Assembly: GCA_022376515.1 (NCBI GenBank)
Contig: WTXI01000337.1
Coordinates: 1-37,593 of the forward strand
DNA length: 37,593 nucleotides
Direction of reading: 5' to 3'
From: Lactifluus volemus
Taxonomy: Eukaryota; Basidiomycota; Agaricomycetes; Russulales; Russulaceae
Shown here: piece after piece, positions 10,044 to 21,341 of the stretch
Layout: each line of letters opens with the position of its first letter
Position numbering within the stretch: the stretch's first letter is position 1
Position numbers and translations under genes: made by a program
Notes under the pieces: generated by a model
The model's input: only the letters and a program-made list of their open reading frames with translations
The model's database searches: none
Told to the model about the DNA's origin: nothing

Positions 10044-12677
10044 CTATTCTGGATGATCAATGTCGTGAGAGACGGATGCTGCGTCAAGGGGATGCCGCAA
10101 AACATCTGTAGTCACCTCAGGGATGGACATAACTGACTCCTGGGACTGTTCTAAAGCTTCCGCATGATAACGCAGATCGGGGTCCGGAGGATCATCGACT
10201 ATTCCATCATTCGCCGTGCTAATGTTTGGGCGCGAAGCAGAGGTTCCCTGCGGCGGCGCGGGCAAAATGGCCATTGTTGAGGTGGCGAGAAGCGGAAGTG
10301 GAGCTGTGGTCGCTTGGTCAATCGGGAATGCGGGAGAAGCTAGTGATGACCGAGTGACTGCAGGTATCGTGTAGTTGGGAACTGAGGCCACGGAAGACAA
10401 CAATGGGATATCGGAGGCAGCACCGAGATCTGGTGGGGCGAAGGACGAGTGTAGCGTGAATGTCGACACTCCGGGGGCATGAGGACTTGACTCGGAGTTG
10501 GAAGTGGCCATGGTAGTGGTGTCAGTGGGACCTTGTGCTATCAAGTCGAAAGAGGTAGTAACGACGTTGCTGCTGTCGACATTGGTCGATGGTGTGTGGC
10601 GGGAGGACTCTACGGTTGGGGTAACATCAGGTAAACCGTGGAGCGATATATGTTCTGCAAAATGTATGCGCCTATGATCTGGGCTCAATGGGGGAATGGA
10701 TGACAGGACAGGCTCTGTGGAATCGGCAGGTGGTGAGGGGAGGTTGGGATCGGCGATCTCGCCTATCACGGTATCGGGGTGATGGCCTGGGATATTGCAC
10801 AATGATAGGGGTGAGTCGCCGATCAAGGGAGCATCGGTGTCTTGATGTAAAGCGTCATAATGATGTCGAATTTGTGAGAGAAAACCATAAGAAGTCACAG
10901 AAGACTCGTAGTTGTGGAGGTGCGCATTTCGAAAGATTTCATTCCACAAAGCACAGAAGTCGTGCTGCAGTCTAGGAAGAGTATTTCGGATGTCGAATCT
11001 GGAGATACATTCCAGGATCCCGATTACAGCACCCGTACTTGGAGCATCCGTCCAGTCGAGACGGAGGTTGTGGAACCGCCGAGTGGTGTGGATCAAGTTG
11101 ACAAGTAGAACGCTGTCACCATTTTGAAGAACCTCTTCTGATACGCCTAGTTGATCCATGGCAAGTGAGTTCCAACGGTCATCCCGTTCCAGCACACTTG
11201 CAATGACACCGGCAATTATTCCTTGAGAACATAAACCGTCGCCGTTGCTTCTCAGAGATAGCCCGATCTCAACCGATCCCAACACTACTACGCCTTCTCT
11301 GAAAATGCGTCTGAGGACATACATAGTCGCACGGGTGAGATGTGCCGTATCGACGGCTCTCGCGCATGTGATAACCCGCCTGTTCTTGTCTGCCTCCAAA
11401 ACCAAATTAGATGTCAAAGTACGGCCCATGAACTCATTAAGTGCCACTCCCAATGTCTCATCCACTTTGCCGCCAATGAGGTTGGGGCCGCGGCCGAAAG
11501 AACCACAGAAGTCAGGGATGGTTTCGAAGAATTGTTCAAGATCCTTATCTTCATCCAGAGCGTCGACTGTCCATGTCAGGATATGACTGGTGATTTCCAC
11601 CGACATTTTCGACCCTGTGTCTTGAAAGGCCTTCGTCATACCCGCAAAGAATTGTCTGCGATATTCATCCGGCCACGTATAGGGGTAAGATAGGCAGTCA
11701 TGAAGCCAAAGAAAGTAAGGAATTCCGGAGACTGCATATCGGATGCTGGAATAGAAGAACCATGCCGAGGAGGAAAGTGGGGAATAGTAGGGGCTATCGT
11801 GCCAGAAGATCGGCATCAACGTGATGCATCCATATACCGCTCCTGTAACTCCAACCCACCAAATAACCACACTGAATACAGTGTGGTTAATGTTGAACAA
11901 AAAAATAACCAGTCCTGAGAAGAACAGGAACAGAGATAGGTGAAGCAAAGCGGGCAATGCTTCAACCGACCAGGGAAGATGAAACTTGTCCACCCCATTA
12001 GCAAAGAATGCGTGGATCGGCACTCGCTTGTGTAGGCTGTAATGTGGCGGTTGTGTAATTGTCACATATCGACGCGCCCACTGCTGCAACATAGTCGCAA
12101 GTAGGGCGCATGTGAGACTGATGACTAGACTGAGGAACCAGAATGAGTTGACCAAGACTGCTGATCTTGGGGAGAGAAGGGCGGTGGTTGAGCTGGAGTG
12201 GCAAGGATAGATTCACGAGATATGTTTGAATCTGCAAGAAGTTGATAGATGTTCGCGAGATAAAATGCAGATGTATCTTGTGGATTTGGCTTGAGGTCTT
12301 GAACAGAGACCGCGGCGAATGCTGCAAGCGCAGCAGAGAATAAACCGGTCTACAGAATTTAAGTTGACTGCTGAACCCATCCAAGTGAGGAGACAAAGAT
12401 GAGGACTCACGAAAATGACGATGCCGTCTGCATCCTTTTGCCATCGTTTGGCCAATTTGTCGTCTTCTCCCTCTGTCATCTTAACGTACATATGAAAGAG
12501 AGGGCCTGCGCCATCTGTAAAGTCGGCTTGTCCCTGAGAGGATTGATTTTGCTCCTGCCGGGGGACGTCACGAAGGCCAGCTATAAGGGGAGGATGAATT
12601 CGTTGATGAAGCCTGATACAGCTGGTGTCGGATAACATACTGGTTCTCTGTTCTTCTGGAGGCGGCCCTTGGTCCAT
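10044..12677 (-). pseudogene. DUF6535 copy G3, single-base frameshift in exon 2
   Basis: Exon 1 (12677-12411) encodes 89 residues from MDQGPPPEEQRTSMLSD to the motif WQKDADGIVIF. A 61-bp intron (12350-12410) follows, then exon 2 (12349-10044) with the same membrane helices and S/T/P-rich tail as G2, ending HDIDHPE. In exon 1 a 1-nt loss after LSDT and a 1-nt gain a few codons later shift the frame over about 7-10 residues and then restore it. In exon 2 one base is missing at about 12169-12172 (cttgggga against ctcgggggag in G2), breaking the frame between PPPFSP and the first main TM helix. After the break 703 codons are open. The missing base lies in a homopolymer, so it could be a sequencing error; otherwise the gene is dead. 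Confidence 0.85.
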
Positions 12678-13477
12678 TTGATGTTATATATGACAAACAG
12701 ATCGTAAATGTGGGTTGTAAAGATGTTACTGTCTCGAGTGGGTATTACAACGGTTCACGTGGCAAACCCCCGAAAACGTTGGGCGCTAATCGCTGAGGCA
12801 ACACGACCACGGCCCGGAGTGGCCGCTCTGCTAACTGAGCTGCAGTAATCTCTGTTCGTGAGCCAGATTAGTGGAGTTTACGATTGACTACAGCGTGCTC
12901 GCTCTGGGAAAGGATTGGTCTTAAGATTCCTTCACTTTTGTATCTGTGAGTCATTTCCACTCGGTGAATGACGGTCTTGGACCTGCCATGTGTTCTATAT
13001 GGGCACGGCATTCTTTACGCTCCCAAATACGCTCGGCATTTTCTTCTTCTGCCAGCGTGGTTAAGAGCCTTCAGCCTTGCTGTGGCCAGCATCCAGAGTA
13101 GATCCGCTGTTTGTTTGGTCGCTCTTGCGAACCCACTTGCTGAGGATTGTACTCAGTATTCCGGCTTCGCCCGACTGGGGCTGGCTTAGATCGTCTGATA
13201 TTTGAAAATGAAACAGAAAACCCCTAAAAAACCCTTATGCAATCAATTCACCATGTCTACGCAACATCCTGTTTACAAAGCATACCAAGGCAACAACTGG
13301 GCTAGAGATAAACTGAAAAGTACCGACACAAGCACAATGTATGTATGGTGAGCACATCGACTTGGTAAAAGCAGTCGCGGTGAGGCTTGACAATATCAAA
13401 GGGTCTATAAATATCCATCTGAGTCTCGTCCATATGTAGCATTGGCAGAGACTAACTCACATGGGTGCTTTTCGCCT
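12678..13477 (-). other. Spacer: G3 upstream region and G4 3' flank
   Basis: No gene is seen. It shows the same promoter block (acggcccggagtggccgctctg near 12811) and 3'-flank block (13200-13440) as the other spacers, with the GTGAGTTAG donor-like motif below the G4 stop codon. Confidence 0.5.
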
Positions 13478-16120
13478 CTATTCTGGACGACCAAAGTCTC
13501 GAGAGACGAATGCTGCGTCAAGGGGATGCCACAAGCTATCTGTAGCCACCTGGGACTCATCCACATTATGACGTAGATCGTGCCGGGGGTCCCGAATATT
13601 ATCATTCGCTGTGCAAGTGTTTGGGTACGAAACGGCGATTCCATCCGGCGGGACGGGAAAAATAGCCGTTGCTGAGGTGGAGGGAAGTGGAAGAGGAACA
13701 GCAGTCACTTGGTCAATCGGGAATGCGGGAGAGGCTAGTGATGAAGGGCTGACTTCAGGGACCGTGTCGCTGCGGACTTTGGTCGGGGAAGAGGATAGTA
13801 ATGGAATGTCGGAGGCAACCGCGAGATCTACGTTTTTTGCTGGTTCAGTGGACTTGCTAGATGGTTGGGCGAAGGACGAGTGAAGCGGGAATGTTGACAG
13901 TCCGGCGGCATGAGGGCTTGACTCAGAGTCGGAATTGGGAGAGATGGTGACGGAAGCGGCATCTGTGGGACCTTGTGTTATCAAGTCGAGAGAGGTAGTA
14001 ACGACGTTGTTGCTGTCAACATTGGTCGGTGGTGTGGACTCTACGGATGGTGTAACATCAGGTAGATCGTGGAGCGATATCTGTTCTGCAAAATGTATAT
14101 GCCTATGATCTGCGCTCAATGAGGGAAAGGATGACAGTACAGACTCTGTGGAAGGTGAGGGGAGGTTGCGATCGGTGATCTCGCCTGTCACGGTATGGCC
14201 CGGGATATTGCATAATGGAAACCCGAATAGAAGCGAGTCGCCGATCTCGGCAGGGTCGGTGTCTTGATGTAAAGCGTCATAATGATGCCGAATGGGGTCG
14301 AGAATAAAGAAAGAAATGATAGAAGACTCGAATTCGCGAATGCGTGCTTCTCGAGCGATTTCATTCCACAAAGCACAGAAGTCGTGCTGCAGACTAGGAA
14401 GAGTATTTCGGATGTCGAATCGGGAGATACATCGCAGGACTTCCATTAGACCAATAATTGCAAGTGGAGTCTTGCTGAGACACAAGCGGAAGAGCGGAAG
14501 AGTGACGTGGATCAAGTTGGCAAGTAGAACGCTATCACCATTTGCAAGGTAATATCGAAGAACCTCTTCGGATACGCCTAGTTGATCCTTGGCTAGTGAG
14601 ATTCAACCGTCATCCCGTTCCGGTTCCGGCACACTTGCAATGACACCGGCAATTATTCCTTGCGAACATAAACCGTGGCCAGTGCTTCTCAGAGATCGCC
14701 CAATCTCAACCGATCCTAACAATACCGCGCCTTCTGTGAAAATAAATCCGAGGAAATACATAGTTCCATAGGTAAGATGTGCCGCATCGACGGCTTTCGC
14801 GCATATGATGACCCGCCTTTTCTTCTCCGACTCCAAAACCAAACTAGATGCCAAAGTACGGTTCATGAGCCCATAAAGTGCCCTTGCCAATGTCTCGTCC
14901 ACTTTAGCGAAAATGACGTCCAGGCCGATTCCGAGGACCACATCCGAAACGCAGAAGTCGGGGATGGTTTCGAAGAATTGATCAAGATCCTTATCTTCAT
15001 CCAGAGCATCAATTGTCCATGTCAGGATACGACTAGTGATTTCCACCGACATTCTCGAGCCTGTATCTTGAATGACCTTCGTCATACCCCAAAACAATTG
15101 TCTGCGATATTTTACCGGCAACATGAAGGGGCGAGATAGGTAGTCATGAACCCAAAAAAAGTATACAACTCGGGAGACTGCATATCGGGTGCTGGTATAG
15201 AAGAACCATGCGGAGGAAGAAAGTGGGGAATAGTAGGGGCTATCGTTCCAGAAGATTGGCATCAACGTGATGCATCCGTATACCACCCCTGCAAGTCCAA
15301 CCCACCAAATAACCACACTAAATACAGTGTGATTAATGTTGAACAGAAAAATAAGCAGTCCTGAGAAGAACAGGAACAGAGACAGGTGTAGCAGAGCGGG
15401 CAATGCTTCAACTGACCACGGAAGATGAAACTTGTCCACCCCGTTAGCAAAAAATGCACGGATCGGTGCTCGCTTGTGTGGGCTGTAACGTGGTGGCTGT
15501 GTAATTTCCACGTATCGACGCGCCCACTGCTGTAACATGGTCGCCAGTAGGGCACATGTGAGACTGATGACCAAACTGAGGAACCAGAGTGAGTTGACCA
15601 AGACTGCTGATCTCGGCGGAGAGAAAGGGGGTGGTTGAGCTGGAGTGGCAAGGGTCGATGCACGAGATATATTTGTATCTGCAAGAAGTTGATAGATGTT
15701 CGCGAGATAAAATGCAGATGTATCTTGTGGATTTGGCCTGAGGTCTTGAACAGAGACCGTGGCCAATGCTGCGAGCGCAGCAGAGAATAAGCCAGTCTAC
15801 AGTGTTCACATTGACTGCGGCGCCCCAGCGCGGAGACTGATATGAGGACTCACGAAAATAAGGATGCCGTTGGCATCCTTTTGCCACCGTTTGGCCATTT
15901 TATCGTCTTCTTCCTCTGTCATCTTAATGTACATATGAAAGAGAGGGCCTGAGCTATCAGAAAAGCTGGCCTGCCCTTGAGATAATTGATTTTGCTCTGG
16001 ACGGGGGACGTCACGAAGACCAGCTATAGGGAAGGATGAATTCGTTGATAAAGCTCGATACAACTGGATGTCGGATAACATACTGATTCTCTGTCCTTCT
16101 GGAGGCGGTTCTTGTTCCAT
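13478..16120 (-). pseudogene. DUF6535 copy G4, one in-frame nonsense codon
   Basis: Exon 1 (16120-15854) encodes 89 residues starting MEQEPPPEGQRISMLSD and ending in the motif WQKDANGILIF. A 57-bp intron (15797-15853) is followed by exon 2 (15796-13478) of 773 codons. It carries the same TM segments, HDFCALWNE and Ser/Thr/Pro-rich tail as G2, ending SRDFGRPE. The whole coding frame is preserved apart from a TGA at 14603-14605, where G1-G3 have TGG (Trp) in ERDDRW. Read through, the product would be about 861 aa; terminated, it would be a 475-residue membrane-domain protein without the tail. A single substitution with no indels suggests recent inactivation or a functional truncation. The region near 14490 also preserves the empty site of the transposon found in G1. 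Confidence 0.85.
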
Positions 16121-17785
16121 CGGGTGTTATATGTGATGAACGGATCGTAAATAGGGATTGTAAGAATGTTGAGGATGGTACTGTATTGAGCTCGGTTTAA
16201 CCTTGGCTGAATGCGTGGGAAACACCGAGAACAGCGAGCAGCCGCCACTTGCCACGCGCTGAGTCATACTGCACGGCCTCCACCACTCTTACCGGTCTAT
16301 TCTTCCCTTCCTGTAACCTCACTCGGATCGTGATGACATTTGCGATTATTCAGACCCCATTGAGGTCTTGCGTTAACCCGTTTGTACATCAGGGATGTCT
16401 TAGGCAGTCACAAACTGGTGCAGCAACGCCGCCAAGACGTCTCTTGGACCACACAACAAGACCCGGACATGAGAGCAACACCAGACCGATACGGTAAACT
16501 TTCTGACTCAACTGCAGACTTCGTTGTGGACCAGACGTAATTTGGCGCTTTTACTCCCTACAACTTCAAGATTCAAGGCCTGGCGGTATGTTCGATTTGG
16601 CCATGAAGCACTTCACCATAACCAACTCTCTAATAGACCTCGTATCCGATGCGGAGATGGATGCAGAGACGTTCTGTACTCCTGGCGGCTCTAACGGTTT
16701 GTGCGTGAATACAATTCGGACGGTCTCATCAGAGCAGCCCCACAGACTTTTCAGGAATGAAACTATCGGTCAGTGACTACAACCTCCATGGCGACTAACG
16801 CCCCGATGTGATTTTGTTGACCTAGACCGTATTCGGGGAGATCAGACAGAGACAAAAACAATGATGGTGAGTGTCCTGTCTCCCATGGGACTCCGATGAT
16901 TGGTCGAGTAGTTGATTCTGGCTGGCACTCAAATTAAATGCTATTGCGTTCGGGAAGGTCTGCTGGCGTAGTGGTTGGCGTAGCGGTTATGACGTGGTGG
17001 ATTGCCTGGGGCCACTGATGCATCGCGAGCACAGCCTACTATGAAGACCTGGTAGATGAATACGGTTACGCGACATATCAAGGACGTTGCCTAGGTAAAT
17101 GCTCGTCCGACGCCCAGCCGCGAATGTGCATCAGCTCTCGTGGTGATATCGACTCACGTGTACCCAGTCCCGTGCCCTTCTATCTCTTCTTTGCGCCGCG
17201 AGGACTCTAAGATTGCCAGATTCGTCAATGGTGTGCTCGTGTTGATACGTATGGAACTATCTTGGCGAGACTCATATAATGAGACGTGCTTCAACCTTGA
17301 CGTAGATTCATGATAGGACTCATGTAATCAAACCAAAACATCAATACTATACCCGTTTTTTATAATAGTGGGCTTTGTGTTCATTTGCCTTCAAGTTCAC
17401 CGTGTACCCCGTCCCTCATTGAGGCGACTGGCGAGCGACACGTGATCCCCATTAATACGCGCTGAGTCTGACCTATACAGTAGTTCCTTACTGTGTCGGC
17501 CGCTCTTCGCTTTTTTGGTTCTGTCTTGGAACCAGTCCGTGTCTTAAAAAGAGTGGAATATATACGCCGTGAGTCCCGAAGGACCTGAACCCAGACTGTG
17601 CAAGGGCACACCACGGCAGAAGGTCAACTACACCCCACTACGAGGGCCGGTCATGCGACGACAGAAATGAGACACGGAAATGACAGTTCGCAATACCAAA
17701 TCAAGAATCCAAGAAGCCTATAAGTATCCACGTCTCTATGTAGCATTAGCATTGGTAGAGACTAACTTGAACGACTGTTTCGCCT
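16121..17785. other. 1.7 kb spacer with no recognisable gene
   Basis: The part next to G4 keeps traces of the array promoter region. Around 16300-16440 it is related to 18950-19090 (both have a gacCCcattgAgGTCTT-like stretch and gtacatagggg/gtacatcaggg followed by AGTCACAA). The middle (16500-17640) has only short ORFs without recognisable domains. The G5 3' flank begins at about 17700. Confidence 0.45.
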
Positions 17786-18716
17786 CTACTCTGTATGGTC
17801 GCGAGAGACAGATGCTGCGTCAAGGGGATGCCGCAAAACATCTGTAGCCACCTCAGGAACGGACATGGCTGACTCCTGGGACTGCTCTAGGGCATCCACA
17901 TGATAACGCAGATCGGGGCCCGGAGGATCGTCGACTGTTCCATCATTCGATGTGCCAGTGGTTGGGCGAAACTGAGGTTACCGGCGGCAGCGCGGGCAAA
18001 ATGGCCGTTGTTGAGGTGGTGGGAAGAGGGAGCGGAGCAACGGTCCCTTGGTCAATCCGGAATGCGGGAGAAGCTAGTGATGACTGAATGATTGGAGGGA
18101 TCGCGTAGTCGGAAGCTGAGGCCGGGGAAGCCGGCAATGGAATGTCGGAGGTAACACCGAGATCTACATTTTTATGCAGATCAGTAGTGTCGCTAAATGG
18201 TGGGGCGAAGGGCGACTCTAGTGTTAATATCAACACTCCGGGGACATGCGGGCTTGACTCGGAGTCGGAAGTGGGAGAGATGGTGATAGATGTTCGCGAG
18301 ATAGGATGCAGAGGTATGTTCAAGATACCTCTGCATTCTATCTCGCGGTCTTGAACAGACAGCGGCTAATGCGGGGAGCACAACAGAGAATGAACCGGTC
18401 TACAGAATTTACGTTGACTGCTGCACCCACCCCAGCGAGGAGACCAAGATGAGGACTCACGAAAATAAGGATGCCGTTGGCATCCTTTTGCCACCGTTTG
18501 GCCATTTTGCGTCTTCTTCCTCTGTCATCTTGACGTACATATGAAAGAGGGGGCCTGAGCTATCGGTAAATCTGGTCTGTCCTTGATTTTTCTCTGGCCG
18601 GGGGACGTCACGAAGGCCAGCTATAGGGGAGATGAATTCGTTTGATAAAGTCTAATACAGCTGGTGTCGGATAACATACTGGTTCTATGTTCTTCTGGAG
18701 GCGGCCCTTGGTCCAT
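17786..18716 (-). pseudogene. DUF6535 copy G5, internally deleted relic
   Basis: Exon 1 (18716-18461) and the 61-bp intron (18400-18460) are recognisable, followed by only about 50-60 bp of exon 2 (ACCGGTTCATTCTCTG onward). The sequence then jumps straight to the Ser/Thr-rich tail (SPTSDSESSPHVPGV, 18280 and below) and runs to a TAG near 17786. All membrane helices after the first segment and the middle domain, about 1.5 kb in the sister copies, are missing. Exon 1 is 11 bp shorter than in G3/G4 and is frameshifted. The deletion scar at 18290-18350 holds a near-perfect inverted repeat. No functional DUF6535 product is possible. Confidence 0.85.
18296..18346. repeat. 22-bp inverted repeat (hairpin) at the G5 deletion scar
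   Basis: The left arm 18296-18317 (gcgagataggatgcagaggt...) and right arm 18325-18346 are reverse complements with one mismatch, separated by the 7-bp loop gttcaag. Sister copies carry only the left-arm sequence (gttcgcgagataaaatgcaga in G2), so the right arm is an inverted copy made at the scar. Confidence 0.85.
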
Positions 18717-19299
18717 CTGGTGTTATATATGACAAACAGATCGTAAATGGGGATTGGAAGGATGTCACTGTCTCGAGCTCGGTCGGTATTACGGTAAACC
18801 AACGGTTCGCGTGGCGAACCCTGTTGGGCGCTAAGGCCACACGACGACGGCCCGGGTAACCGCTCTACTAAACCGATTCGCGTTCCGTGCATGACTCTGT
18901 TTCAATAGCCCTCCATCTTTGTGCCTGGTTCTCTCAGGCCGCAGATAGCCCTCACTGCGGTCATGGCTCGGATGTCTGTAGCAATTTTCCTGCAGAAGGT
19001 GCCAGTGACCCTATTGAAGTCTTCCACTACTAACTCAAGCCACGCTGTAGTCGTACATAGGGGGAGTTTTAGCAGTCACAACACAATGTTCGTTATGAAC
19101 TAGCCTGAGGAATCAATACATCATCCCTCCGTTAGCTGAGTCTGAGAGCGCCCGACCTTTGCTTACCGCTGTGGATGGGCCCCTTTCCACATGGAAAAGC
19201 GAGAGGTCTTTAGCTCCTTCCCATCTTCTGACATCGAGCTGTTGTCCTTCGATCAGATCAGGTGATCCCAACCTGCATGTCATGTTCGTAAGCGACCCG
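18717..19299. other. Spacer between G5 and CAP-D2 copy 1
   Basis: The left half is the array promoter block (acggcccgggtaaccgctc near 18848), with similarity to 16300-16440 at about 18950-19090. The right half (19090-19299) shows no recognised gene. CAP-D2 homology stops near 19320, so the far end of the ORF ending at 19258 is unrelated sequence. Confidence 0.4.
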
Positions 19300-20996
19300 T
19301 GTCAAAACACCCCAAAATCGCGCTTCACCATCCACCTCGGCACTATCGAGCTGGTATTCGTGCGCGACCCTGAAGAACTCCATCGCCTCCAATACCTCAG
19401 CTTTATGCGTTGACCCGAGCAACTGGAAGATCATCTGGGCCGCCTCCTCGACCTGCCGAATGAAGTTGAGCGCCCCGGCGTAGTGCCACTTGCGCAAGCG
19501 AAGGTACAGCAGCTGGTTGCTCTCCCGTGCCGCGAGTGCCGCCTGCTCGTCTGTGAGCACCGCCATAGCGAGCTCCAACTTGCTTCCGCTCTTCTTGGAT
19601 GTTTGCTGCGTGCACTCTCCATCAACTTGGTGGCCTGATCCGTCATCGCCGCCTTCAGCTCTAGAGGACTCTGGTTCGTCCTCGTCCATTATGCTGTCGA
19701 CCTCGTCCGAATCATCATCTTCCTCATCAACATCCATCGCGTCTTCAACATTTCTGTTTCGACACCTGTTTAACGACAAATCAGCAACAAACTCGCATCG
19801 GATAAGACTGTGCTTATGTAGGTAGCATAAGGCCCTATAGACACTCGAAGAGAATGTGTATGTGTGTAGGAAAACGCACCTCTGAGTCCAAGTGCGAAAG
19901 CAGCAAGCTAATCTGCTTCAAGACTGCTCGCGGAGCCCATTCTGTAAATTGCGTGAGGAACCTAGAAAGGACCCTTGGTATCTTGCGCATTGAATCTCTT
20001 CGCAGCAATCTCTCGGAGGATCTCCTCGCTGAGTTGTACATGGTCAAATTCCTTTAACAGCACGTTAAGACACCCTGCCATGGGTTCAGAAAGGTGCTCG
20101 TAGTACTGCAAGGATTGCATGATCGAGGTCTGTGCGGCAGGCCCATGCCCGTGATGTTTGACCGCGAGACAGATGTCTTTGTACACTCGAAGCTTGATAG
20201 GGTGGGACTTCATGTACTGCTCATTCTCCGTGACGTAGTACGCAGGCGCAGTGAGACACCTACCGAGCAAGGGACGTTTTGCCCTATAGTAAGCGGAGCT
20301 GATACGGCGACCTTGTGAGGAAATGACGCACCCGACAAAAGTATCCCTCTCCCCGCTCACAGTCCAAATCTTGGACGTCTTCAACTTTCAAAACCTTGGC
20401 GATCAGCGTGAGAATAGGCACGATCTGGTCTTTCCATGACCATTCGGCTGCCTTATTCTTGGAAGCAACTCTCGATTGCATTGCCTTTCCGCCCTGTCCC
20501 TTCCGAGACTTTGTGGGTACCGTGGCAGCGGACGCATCCTCGTCGGGTACGTTGACCTTCTCCACCGAGCGGGCCGACCAGTTGAGAAAGAAGGCATACA
20601 TCTCCATCGAGACTTTATGTGCCGCGCACGTCTGCTGGTCTTCGTGATCGATGTCGTGCGCGGCAGCATCCACCTCCGCGGCAAACCCAGACATGATAAC
20701 GTCGAGTAGTTTGTTCATCAAGATACCGGGCACGGCATCGACGCATTTGAGAAAAGACCACAAGATGTCAAACAGTATCTGGAGATGTGACGTCTTCGAA
20801 GGACTCTGCTATGGTTCGGACAGCCTCTGTAATAACTCATAAACGATAAGTAGAGGATGTTAGTGAAAGCGTTTGCGACACACGTTGATTCTTCTCCTAG
20901 TTGCATCGATCGTATGTCATGTTCATTGTCAATAGAATAGTTCCCTGAATCTTGTAGAGCTTGAAGCTCCTCTTGGAGATCAAATTCACTCGCCAT
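19300..20996 (-). pseudogene. Condensin subunit 1 (CAP-D2/Cnd1), partial copy 1
   Basis: CAP-D2 is the HEAT-repeat subunit of condensin I, needed for mitotic chromosome compaction. The ATG at 20996 begins MASEFDLQEELQALQD, then YSIDNEHDIRSM. Recognisable blocks follow: LKCVDAVPGILMNKLLDVIM, FFLNWSARSVEKVNVPDEDA, KTSKIWTVSGERDTF, ENEQYMKSHPIKLRVYK, SIMQSLQYYEHLSEPMAGCL, VLKQISLLLSHLDSE. A jump then leads to an acidic linker and LTDEQAALAARESNQLLYLR up to EFFRVAHEYQLDSAEV, after which homology ends. A 72-bp GT-AG intron at 20260-20331 is retained. Lesions: about 17 bp lost near 20895, a 1-nt insertion near 20775 (causing TGA), a 1-nt gain near 20388, a frameshift near 19965, loss of most HEAT repeats, and no C-terminal half. 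A genomic, not retroposed, fragment. Confidence 0.85.
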
Positions 20997-21030
20997 CTGG
21001 CAAGTCATAGGCCATTGTTGCAAGTCCCGA

Positions 21031-21090
21031 ACGCGTCGGAGGGGCGTTGGTCACATGTTCGACGCGTGTAGTAACAGTCCCGCGTCACGT
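21031..21090 (-). promoter_or_regulatory. MluI cell-cycle box cluster upstream of CAP-D2 copy 1
   Basis: ACGCGT occurs at 21031-21036 and 21062-21067, with a degenerate CCGCGT around 21080, within 35-95 bp upstream of the CAP-D2 ATG at 20996. ACGCGT is the known MCB site bound by MBF-type factors that drive G1/S genes in fungi. The same cluster precedes copy 2. The remaining 21091-21341 interval shows nothing further. Confidence 0.6.
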
Positions 21091-21341
21091 CCTTTAATCT
21101 CAGTTCACTGTGAGTAGAAATGCGATTACTATTACTATCTATGTTACAGTCCAGAAGGAGGGAAAATCAGATGACGAAAACCCACACAGTACCAAAGATA
21201 CATCACAGCCAAGAAAGGGAATCAAACTCTTGACATTTGACATCTCTTTTATTGAGTACGATAATATTCTCGTGATGGCCACGGTTCGGTCTGATCAAAG
21301 CAGGACAACAGTCAAGGAATCTTGCATACAATTGACTCTAT

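Larger units (their letters stand above)
1..18716 (-). repeat. Tandem array of five DUF6535 gene units
   Basis: Five homologous units lie head to tail on the minus strand, with exon 1 start codons at 5717, 9276, 12677, 16120 and 18716. Each unit carries the same 5' flank (a CTCGAGCTCG-like block and a block reading about acggcccgRagtggccgct), a two-exon gene with one intron of 50-61 bp, and the same 3' flank (AAACAGAAAACCC, then GTACCGACACAAGCACA). Because the spacers are duplicated with the genes, the unit of amplification was a whole 3.4 kb segment, as expected of unequal crossing over and not of retroposition. The first unit is cut by the window edge, so the array may continue leftwards. 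Confidence 0.9.

Noticed and set aside
17381..17614. 77-aa minus ORF in the G4-G5 spacer
   Set aside because: No recognisable motif, not conserved in the other spacers, and short enough to be chance.
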